Shown: piece after piece, positions 54,852-64,000 of the stretch
How positions within the stretch are numbered: the first letter of the stretch is position 1
Layout of the letters: each line of letters opens with the position of its first letter
Assembly: GCA_023525975.1 (NCBI GenBank)
Contig: CM042021.1
Location: forward strand, 77,817,501-77,881,500
Reading direction: 5' to 3'
DNA from: Smallanthus sonchifolius
Lineage: Eukaryota > Streptophyta > Magnoliopsida > Asterales > Asteraceae
Length of the DNA: 64,000 nucleotides
Notes under the pieces: generated by a model
What the model was told of the DNA's origin: nothing
Database searches by the model: none
Seen by the model: only the letters and a program-made list of their open reading frames with translations
Position numbers and translations under genes: made by a program

Positions 54852-57800
54852 TCACTCAGGATTGAACATTCCTATCAAGTTGACAAGATGCTCAAAACGG
54901 GATCGATCAAATGCCTTTGTGAAAAGGTTGGCAAGATTGTCATCCGTGTGAACTTTTACAAGTTCAATTAAATGCTTTTCAGCACAATCACGGATGAAAT
55001 GATGGCGAATCTCTATATGTTTAGTTTTGTAATGTTTCACTGGTTATTTGTGATAGACATGGTGGCATTGTTGTCAATGAATAGAGGAGTTCCAGTGAAG
55101 TTCAAGTCGTAGTCTCTCAATTGCTGCTGAATCCACAATATCTGAGAACAACTGCTCGCCGCAACAATGTATTCTGCTTCACAAGTTGAGACAGAAACCG
55201 TTGACTGCTTCTCGCACTGCCAGGAGACCAGTCTGTCTCCTAAGAATTGACATCCACCAGAAGTTGACTTTCTGTCAAGGTTACAACCGCCATAATCTGA
55301 ATCAGTGTAGGCTTTGAAGTCGAATGACTGCTGCTTAGAGTACCAAAGACCTAATCGGGGTTTCCCTTTCAGATATCTGAAAATCTCTTCACGGCTATCA
55401 TATGTGACTCCTTCGGTTGAGACTGACACCTTGAGCACAAGCACACAGCAAACATTATATCGGGTCTTGAAGCTGTGAGATACATAAGTGATCCGATCAT
55501 CCCACGGTACAATCTGCTATCTACATCCTTTCCATCTTTTTCAGGATGCAGACCATGATTGACTGGGATAGGTGTGCCATAAGTACTGCTATCATTCATC
55601 TTGTATTTTGACAAGATGTCCTGCACATACTTTGTTTGATGTAGATAAATGCCATCCTCTCTTTGACTGACTTGCAGACCCAGGAAGAATTACAATTCAA
55701 CCATGTTACTCATTTCGAACTTGGACTTCATCACCTTTTCGAATTCCCTACACATCCCTTCATTGGTAGATCCAAAAATAATGTCGTCGACGTATACTTG
55801 TACAAGAAGAATGTCACCTCCTGCTTTCCTAATGAAGAGAGTCGAGTCAATCTGTCCACGGTCGAAACCATTAGACAGTAAATGCTTAGATAATGTCTCA
55901 TACCATGCCCGCGGTGCTTGATGAAGACCATAAAGTGCTTTGTCGAGCTTATACACTTATTGATATTATGCGGATCTTCAAAACAGGGAGATTGAGCGAC
56001 ATAGACCTCTTCATGAACTTTACCATAAAGGAAAGCACTCTTCACATCAAGTTGATAGACCTTGAAGCCGACATATGTGGCATAAGCCAAGAACAGTCGA
56101 ATGGCCTCAATTCTAGCAACTAGGGCATAAACTTCCGTGTAATCCAAGCCCTCTTGTTGGTAAAAACCCTGAACAACCAACCTTGCTTTGTTCTTCACAA
56201 CAACATGACGATCATCTGTCTTGCATTTGAACACCCATCTGGCTCCAATTGGCTGAAAGCCTTTTGGCAAGTCAACCAAATCCCACACGTGCAACTTTTG
56301 GAATTGAGACAATTCATCTTGCATCGCCTCAATCCAGCAGTTGTCAGTGAGAGCCTCCTTCACATTCTTCGGCTCTAACTGGGACACGAATGCAGCATGC
56401 AGACATCTTTCCATGACACCAGTGTCAAGTATCTCTGTGTAAAGACTGGTGTTCTCAGTGATGGTTCGATGATGAGTCTGAACACCGACATAAGGATCAC
56501 CAATAATGTTGTCGATTGGATGATTCCTATGCACTCTCGTCTCCGGTACAATCGGTTCCTGAATTTCTGGATCTAGATTCGTGCTTAACTCCCCCATTTC
56601 CTGTGTTCCAGAGGAAGAAGATTCAATGTTAATTGGATCAGTTGGAGCGTCATTTCCTATAGTTGTGTTAGGATTAGCTGGAGCGTCATCTCCAACGACA
56701 AGAACATCTTCACTGTTATCACTGTCATGAGTTCCAGATGCAGATGCAGCATTGGAATCAGGAGTTATAATTGGTACAGTAACACGAGTAGAGAAGCTGG
56801 AGTCTTTGTCGCCACCCAATAATTCATAAACATTTGCGGCGTCAACTGCATATAGATAAGGAGGATTGAATGACTTGAATAGCGCATCGTAATCAAAACC
56901 CCAAGCTGGACCTGTTGGTTCGGGTGGAATGTTGTGTTTACTGCAATCCACTTCAAACCATTCCTTGACAGTACGAGTTCCTATGTTGTACACTCTCTTG
57001 CAAGGCGAGTTGGCAACGTATCCTAAGAAGATTCCTTCCACCGCTTTTGCATTAAACTTAGACTGGCGGTCTTTGTACTGTAGCAACAAGGAACAAGGAC
57101 TACTAAAAGGAACTAGGTAATCAAGATTGGGAAGTCGGTTGTTGATCAACTCGTAGCAAGTCTTGTTGTGCCTTTTCACAACCAGAACTCTGTTTAAGAC
57201 GTGACAAGCTGTATTAACGGCTTCTGCCCAGAAAGTGACAGGAAGCTTTGCATCCGACAGCATAGTCCTTGCAGTCTCAATTAGTGTTCTATTCTTCCGT
57301 TCAGCAACTCCATTCTGCTTAGGCGTGTACGGCGCGGTGAATTTGTGACGGATCCCTTTCTTGAGACAGAAAAGCTCCATCAAATTATTCTTGAACTCAG
57401 TTTCGTTGTCGCTCCTTATCCTTCTAACTTTCAGCTTGCAAAGAGATTCCAAGCTCAGGATCAAGTATTGAAGAATATCAGCAGTCTCGTCTTTAGTACC
57501 TAAAAAGTGCACCCAAGAAAAACGTGAGAAGTCATCAGTTACAACCAGACAGAACGACTTACCTCCAATACTCCTGATACTTATGGGGCCAAACAGATCC
57601 ATGTGTAATAGCTCCAAAGGGGTATCAATAGAGTTTTGAAGCTTGGGCTTGTGAGACTTCCGTTGTTGTTTGCCCTTTTTACAAGGCATACAGTCATCTG
57701 CAACGGTAAATCTCAGCTTAGGAACCCCGGTTACCAAACCGTTTCGGACAAGATGGTTCATTTTACGATACGAAATATGTCCGAGTTTCCTATGCCACAA

Positions 57801-58241
57801 AATGGAGTCAAGCTCTGTCGCTTTTTTAAGCAAGCAAGTAGCAACTGATGAGGTGGTTGTTGCCATGCTCATATCAATCTGATATGTGTCGTTTGTTCTT
57901 GGCGCTCTCATCAGGATCCAATCTTCGGGAACTTCAAAACCAGGTTTGAGAATTAGGCATTCTAACTTATCAAACATCACCGAGTACTCCTTGTCACACA
58001 TTTGGGAGACACTCAACAGGTTATGCCTCAGCTGTTCGCAAAAGTTGACATTGTCAAAGCTGACACAACCGTTCGAAACTACGCCTTGACACGTGATGTT
58101 GCTGCCTTTTTCTCCGGAAAAGGCCACATAGCCGCCTCTGAATGGTTTAACTTCTTAAAGCAGGGCCATGTTTCCTGTCATGTGCCGGGAGCATCCACTA
58201 TCTACATACCAGCGGTTAGAGATAGTACCCTTCGGACGTCC
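54852..58241 (-). pseudogene. pol: copia pol of element D, at least five lesions
   Basis: Same layout as A. A TAA near 58156 (protease region) precedes the long frame 58127-55731, which holds integrase (HMDLFGP, RSDNETEF where A has RSDNGTEF, NGVAERKNRT) and the start of RT. A lost base near 55955 shifts the frame; RT continues in 55956-55690 with LYGLHQAPRAWYETL and YVDDIIFG; a stop lies at 55690-55692, a frameshift near 55385, and another near 55040 before the RNase H end. It begins without ATG after an acceptor-like TCGTTCAG (ending 58242). Confidence 0.92.
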
Positions 58242-58261
58242 CTGAACGAGTAACAAAAGAA

Positions 58262-61200
58262 TTAGTTAGATTTGGAGACCCAAGCCAGTGTGGTCTTGGG
58301 TCGTCCATCATTTTCAAAATAAACTACTTCCTTTAACTCACAGTCGTGATGACTGTTTAAAACGGATGAATCTTTTAAAGAATTAGAACTAGGAGATTGA
58401 GAAATTTTGGATTTGGCAGTCCAGGATCTCTTCTGTTTCTTAACCGAAACAAGAGACATTGGTTCAACAACAGCAGGTGAACTTGTGGAAGCTTCACCTG
58501 ATTGAACTAAAGTCAGCTGTTCTAGCTTTCTCAACCTCTTGTTTCTTCTTCTTCTCTGTGGCTTTGAGAGTCTCGCCATAGGTTTCTCACCAGTACGTGT
58601 ACTACCAGAGGTAGATACACGAGGTACAGCAGGTTGAGTTACCTTTCTTGGAACAGGTGGTTTAGCTTCAGATTTGATCTTAGGCTTTACCATCGGTTTG
58701 ACTAGTGGTTTCACCACATTTTGCTTTGGACATTTGGGAGGGGTCACTGATGGCGACTTAGGGATAACAGCTGGTTGTGAAACAACATGCCGTTTCCCTT
58801 GGTTCTTTAAAGGACAGTTCACAAAAATGTGACCAACCAAGCCACTGTGAAAACAATTCCTCTTGTCTACATAAGTTCTCCTGTAAGGCTCATTAGATCT
58901 GGCCTTAGATAACTCAGCATTATGAGCAGGAGGAGTTGGTTTATGAACAGGAGTCTGAACCTTTCCAGTTTGGTTTTTGGGAGTATAATATTTTTCCAAG
59001 TTTTCTTTATACCCAAGCCCATAATGAGCTGAAAAAGCTTCTTTCTTTGCTTGGTTAAGACTTTTATAACCCCCATAAAGCATTACTTTTAGATTATCAT
59101 TTGTTTCAATAATATCGGGTTTAGATAAAATGCAATTATCACCATTAGTGATAACGTTTTTCTTTACTTTCTGTTCAGTCAACAACTCCTCAGATACTAC
59201 TCCTTCAGGGTAAGAGTTAACCGACCCATCTTCAGAAGCAGTAACGAACTCCTCACTAGATGTGGAGTTAGCCTTTCTTAAGGATTCATCCTTGTTAAGG
59301 GAATCATCCTTATCAGAGGACTCATCTAGACAAGTGAGATCAATGTCTATTAAACTATTGACAAACTTCCCGCTTACTGGTGGAGGAATGGCATTAGTAC
59401 CCAGCCCTAACCCATTCATTTGTCTCACTACAGATTCGTAGTGTTCCACCACAAAACGAGAATTTTTCAACTTCTCATTAGCACATTTTAACTGCAAGAT
59501 CTCATTTTGCAGTTTGTTGATTTCATTGTTCCGTTTTTCCAACCCCCTGTATGCAACATCTAAATGAAGCTGTTGATCGCTTATTTTTAAAGAATATTCA
59601 CATTTTTCCTTTTTCAATGTTTCAATAGAATCTTTAAAACGTTTTTCATTTTCTTTATAGTTTAGAGCTGCCATACTAAGGGGTTCGATTTTGTCTTGGA
59701 GCCTAGAATTTTCAATTTTTAGCCCTAGACATTTAGAACATGAAATAACAGAAAAGGGGTTAGAATCTACCTCAAAAGATGAACTTTTTGCTTCTCCAAT
59801 GGCCATGAGAGCAACAGCAGTAGTCGATTCCTCATTATCAGCTACAGGAGCTTCCAATTCTTTAGCTTCCTTCACCTCCTCTGTAGCAGCAGTGGTAGAC
59901 TCTTCTAGGTCAGCCATAGAAGCTTCCCTTTTCTCTGCTTCCATCATCTCCATGATCTCAGCCATGAGACCAACCTGTGTATGTGCGATGATGGCATCCT
60001 CAAGATGAACACCCCAGTCAAAGCTTTCATCCTGTTGGGCTACTGGTGCATTGGACGTTCCACCTTGGCTTTGACTGTGGTGGTTTGGGTTGTTGTAGCC
60101 ATGGCTGTTTCCTTGGCTAGGTCTGGTAAGACCAGAGGCCGGTGCTCTGTCTTTTTGACACTCACGAGCAAAGTGTCCAAAATTTAGACACTTATAGCCT
60201 TTGGCCTTAGATTTGTCAAACCCGACCTTGGCATTAGGATGCCCGCCAATAAACTTCCTCCCCGTTCTGTTCAGGAAACGCTTGGCTCTCCTCATTAGCA
60301 TGGCCATATTCCACTGAATATCCATGTCCTCCATGTCATCAGGATCCACTTGATTAAAATCTTCTTCAATCGTCTCGGGATCAGTAAGCTTGCCCCCAAT
60401 GAAATTCTCATACGCAAGCATACAAGATGAGAATAATGCTACATGATCTTCAGCTATTCTGGCTATAGCTGATTGGTTAGCTGAAGACGCAGCAGGAGGA
60501 TTTCTTGAGGTATGTTGATGATGAGACCCCAACCCTGATCCAGATGCATAGCATGCATGACCACCACAACCAGTTGAGTGGTCTTCTTCAGTAGGGTTTC
60601 CAGTGAAGAGGGCAATTCCAGAGCCCGATGACTTAGATGTAGAAGTCGTCCCATGATACATAGAAGGGTCTTGTATCTGGGGTCTTCCTGAGCTCTCCTT
60701 TCTTCTTAGGTTCATGTCATGAGCTTGAACCTTTCCTATTGCCTCCTCTACTGTCAACTCATAGAATTTAGGATTTTCCCTCATCAGGGTTGTGTATATC
60801 TCAAATTTGGGTGGTAAAGCATCCAAAAACTTTTCCACCATCTCTTCATCTGGATACCTGAGTTCCAAAGCCTTCAACTCAGTCTGTATATGATAGAATC
60901 TAGAGATGAGGTCACCTAAAGATTCGTTCTCTAAAAATCTGAAGCACTCATACTGTTCCTGAGAAGATCCCTCTTACTCTTCTTGATGTCACTATTTCCA
61001 TTGAATCTTTTCTGTAAAGCTTTCCCAAGATCCTTGGAATTGTCATAACCTCGGAAACTGTGAAACAATTCCCGAGTTAATGCCATAGTGATCGAACCAA
61101 GTGCCTTCTTTTCACGATCATAAGCTTTCTTTTCTTCGTCAGTAAGCTTAGAGATAGGTTTGGGCATGGCTTCATCAAGATAGATGTGTGTGGGATGCTT

Positions 61201-61374
61201 ATATCCCTCAAGGATTGGTATCCATAGCGATGAGTCGGTATAAGAAATGTAGTGCTCAAAACGTGCTTTCCAATTAGAATAATCGTTCACGTTCAGCAAC
61301 TTTGGTGGTTTCTGTGGTGTACCGATCTCATTATCATAATTTAACAGGTTTCCAAGATTCTGAAGATTCGACAT
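58262..61374 (-). pseudogene. gag: gag of element D, one frameshift
   Basis: ATG at 61374 (MSNLQNLGNLLNYDNEIG). A single lost base near 60945 shifts the frame; the rest (60877-58262, 871 codons) is open. Order: gag domain (NDYSNWKARFEHYI), knuckle GYKCLNFGHFAREC where the first Cys of the CCHC is Gly, acidic linker, coiled coil (NNEINKLQNEILQLKCANEKL), second knuckle CFHSGLVGHIFVNC where the second Cys is Ser, basic tail and GRPKTTLAWVSKSN. Apart from the frameshift and two lost zinc ligands it is the best-preserved gag here and served as the reference for A. Confidence 0.92.
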
Positions 61375-61930
61375 ATTGAACACTTAGTCAAATTTCAGAA
61401 AAATCAGACACAGTTGCGCACTTTTTTTTGGCCTGCGCACTTGAGAAATGGTCTTGCGTATTTAGATTTTCTCTTGCGGAGTAAATGATAAGTGCGCATG
61501 ATATAACTTAAGTTCCCACAAGTTCAGTCTTGCGCACTTAGAAGTACGCAGGAGATAAGTCTTGCGTATTTAGTAAGTACGCACAAAACTGTACTTTTTG
61601 CCAGAAATGGTAAGTACGCAGGATACCTTTTCAGCAACTTTCACCAAACTTTTCCGGTCACCTGAAACTCGCCGGAGATGGTAAAAATTGGTCTGATGAT
61701 CAATGCAAATGAGCCAAAGGGTCAGAAACTTGTTTCTAACCAACCTTTGATGCTCAAAACACTCAAATACACAACGACAAATCAGCTTTTGAGTGATTTT
61801 TGCTTCTAAAATAGTGCTCAAGAGCTACCCCTATTTTATCACAAAAATCAACAAAATTACCTCTTTTTGTTTGTAAAAACTCGATAGAGACTCTCCAAAC
61901 TCACTCACAACACTCGAAATCAGGAGCAAT
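61375..61930 (-). other. 5' leader of element D
   Basis: Non-coding; degenerate copies of the GCGYACTT/AAGTRCGC motif between 61412 and 61622. Confidence 0.7.
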
Positions 61931-61942
61931 GCTCTGATACCA
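61931..61942 (-). other. Primer-binding site of element D
   Basis: The minus strand reads TGGTATCAGAGC, two bases from the LTR. Confidence 0.9.
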
Positions 61943-61944
61943 CT

Positions 61945-62467
61945 TGTAGGTCCCTCGGGTGTGGCGGATCGTCACATGCAAGTGGGTCTACTAGTCGGAC
62001 CGGGTGCGGAATGCCCGTGACTAGGTGGAGAGTCAAACTAAACAAAGTAAACCGACAAGAGAAAACACTTTAAACGTTCTTTGTATTATAAACACTTGAA
62101 GGTTACAGAGAAAAGCACTGAGATTACAATTTGCGTATTTGCGTCTATGCCTGCGTACTTAACTTCTATCAACCTGTCATATTTATACAAGACCTGATGC
62201 CTGCGCACTTAGCAAGTGCGCAGGGCAAAATGCTCTTGCGTACTTAGCAAGTACGCAAAGTTACTCTTGCGTCCTTGCTAAGTACGCAGGAGCTTTCTCC
62301 TGCGCACTTAGAGAATTTAGCAACATTCAGTATGTAAAGTAAATACAACTCGATAAACTAATACATAAAGACTCTTACATACAAAGACAATTACAAACAA
62401 GACAAAAACAACCTAAGACTATGACTCTATCTATCCAGAGTGTTTGTCACAGGAAAGTGCTTCAACA
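61945..62467 (-). repeat. 5' LTR of element D (523 bp)
   Basis: Minus strand TGTTGAAGCAC...GGGACCTACA. TATAAATATG at 62178-62187, with GCGCACTTAGCAAGTGCGC (about 62203-62221) and GCGTACTTAGCAAGTACGC (about 62238-62256) upstream. Confidence 0.9.
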
Positions 62468-62503
62468 TAGAACTTGAAAAAATTAGAAACAACATGCATG
62501 TAA

Positions 62504-62546
<43 letters not shown>

Positions 62547-63219
62547 ATGGAAAAATTATTAACTCGGAATGAGTAATGAAATAGTTAAATGATGGAAATC
62601 AAGTTATATGTATGTATGGAAACACGATTATGATTATTATCTTAAAAATGAAAATATTAGATAACATGAAACTTGTATGTTGAAAGGTGGTTATACTCGT
62701 ATGCATATATTAGTAAAAATAAATGCATGACGAACATAAACAAACTAATAAATGTCGTTCGGAACAAGTATTTGCATGTGGAGGTGTTAACGTGGTTTAT
62801 ACGCACGTAGGATAAATAACATGCATAGAATATACTTGAACGATATTTGTGATTTTATATAATTATTTTTAAGAAATAATTATATGTTTATATGCGAACG
62901 ATAATATGAATATATTATGAGCCGATGCAAATATAATATTTATTTTTGGTACACTTAACAAGTCACCAATATGGAAACATTATATTTTCACGGAAAATAT
63001 ATAAGCGTCTAGACTAGAATAATAATTACCAACGAGTCGTCACATGAAAACACATTTTTTTCTAAACAAAGGCGTAGTTAACGGGATTCGTTAAGTCGGG
63101 TGAACAACTTGCAATTAAGACGGGTAGTCATAACACATTAGTACCCTTGTGTGATTAGGGTACGGGTAGACAGGAACTTCTAGCACACTGTTATTTGCTA
63201 GGATTTCATCAGACACAAT
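62468..63219. other. Unassigned AT-rich DNA with a microsatellite
   Basis: No gene. An AT-dinucleotide run (about 62504-62523) passes into a TG run (62524-62546). Confidence 0.5.
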
Positions 63220-64000
63220 GTAATATCCAGTATTTTCCGATGTACCTTTCCTAAACATTTACCCGTATTATTTTAAACTTGAATCTAAAACTATCTTCCT
63301 AAATAATAAAATTCATTTATATAATATGGGTTTAAGGAAATCATTTATGCTTATATATATACACACATAAAACTTATTCAAAATATGTATATATATATAC
63401 CTTATAATAAAACTCTTGAAACTTTATAAATTTAAGATTATTATTATGGAAATAATGTAAACTTAAAACTTAGAAATCATTTTACATAATTTAAACTTAT
63501 TTAGTTTCAAAAAAAAAATATATTTATTTTTATAAAAGTTCGGGGACCAAAACTGTCAAAAGAGGAAACTCGTTTTAAACTAAGAAGTTAACTTTTAACA
63601 TGAAATGTTACAACAGTGAAACTCCAAGGGCCTGTTTTGCCAATTGTTCAAACTTCCAGTCTCAGAATCGGTCATGGGTTCGAAACCCATAACCCCCGAC
63701 TTTTGCCTCTTTTCGACCAAAATCACGAAATAGTCCAGGTTCACCGAACCTCGGGCTCACACTCGCGCATGCGACCCGTCCCCGAGGTGTCTTAATGATC
63801 CACTTCGACCGAGGCATCGCGTGGAGTCGAAATTAACTCTTCGGCCCCAACCGTAAACCTCTCAACCAATTACGCATTTAATGCCCAAATCGCCCATAAA
63901 TACCAGTCGCGATCGACTAGCGACATCACCCTCTAACTACACACACCCTCAATTTGGTCGTTCATCACTGGCATTGCTCATTTGATCCTCGCGACAGCCG
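63220..64000 (+). repeat. Possible gypsy LTR, 5' part
   Basis: TGTAATATCCAG at 63220 resembles the gypsy LTR starts TGTAACATCC and TGTAACACC. A TATA-like CATAAATACC lies at 63894-63903, and a short palindrome ATGGGTTCGAAACCCAT at about 63674-63690 lies upstream. It runs off the window, so the other end cannot be seen. Confidence 0.35.

Larger units (their letters stand above)
54051..62467 (-). mobile_element. SIRE element D, 3' truncated
   Basis: Minus strand: 5' LTR (61945-62467), PBS, leader, gag, pol and about 800 bp of post-pol spacer, all closely similar to A. At about 54051 the spacer stops against element I; aORF and 3' LTR are missing. Right flank TAGAA (62468-62472); no left TSD can be tested. 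Confidence 0.88.

Noticed and set aside
63660..63700. B-box-like GGTTCGAAACC, possible tRNA
   Set aside because: No A box at a fitting distance upstream; the site is better read as a short palindrome in a possible LTR.

Overview
This window looks like plant nuclear DNA made almost entirely of LTR retrotransposons. No complete host gene is visible. Nearly all coding sequence is copia- or gypsy-type gag/pol. Every readable primer-binding site matches initiator tRNA-Met (TGGTATCAGAGC, one or two mismatches in some copies), and nine or more LTRs can be delimited by TG...CA ends, many with target-site duplications (TSDs). The copia elements carry a very long gag, PR-IN-RT-RH pol, an extra ORF (aORF) after pol and long non-coding spacers, which fits the Sirevirus/SIRE clade. 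The gypsy elements (LTRs TGTAACA...GTGTGACA, GPY/F integrase tail) look like Tekay-type chromoviruses. A composite-family (Asteraceae) host is my guess, not something the sequence proves.

Layout. 1-10511: SIRE element A (minus), aORF, pol, gag, 5' LTR; its 3' LTR lies outside the window. A sits in the aORF of an older plus-strand SIRE, G (10512-13124: aORF C-terminus and 3' LTR). 13125-14156 is unassigned and holds a ~31-bp minisatellite. 14157-48660 is a deep nest. A minus-strand LTR element F (LTR 37726-48660, ORF in three pieces) was hit by gypsy element E (38330-46093, in F's LTR), by solo LTR K (36771-37279) and by copia element C (14664-36616). C contains SIRE element B (19153-35024, perfect TSD AGTAG), and B's aORF contains gypsy solo LTR H (20704-23193, TSD ATTTC). 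48661-49909 (L) looks like an older gypsy LTR fragment, followed by 1 kb of unassigned DNA. 50927-54050 is a decayed copia element I into which an inverted-LTR derivative J (51672-53455) is inserted. 54051-62467 is SIRE element D (minus), close to A but missing its 3' part. 62468-64000 holds a TA/TG microsatellite and what may be the start of another LTR.

Function. The gag and pol genes encode particle protein, protease, integrase, reverse transcriptase and RNase H; almost all copies carry stops or frameshifts. The aORF protein has no function I can name. Removing K and C with one TSD copy each keeps the reading frame of the F ORF, and removing H keeps the aORF frame of B, so these insertions are well dated relative to their hosts.

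Most notable: (1) each LTR family carries its own set of short palindromes just upstream of the TATA box, with paired base changes in the two arms; (2) two elements, C and J, have inverted-LTR ends of opposite polarity; (3) five copia copies share a branch-point-like sequence and a splice-acceptor-like AG straddling the gag stop, just before a pol frame that has no ATG.
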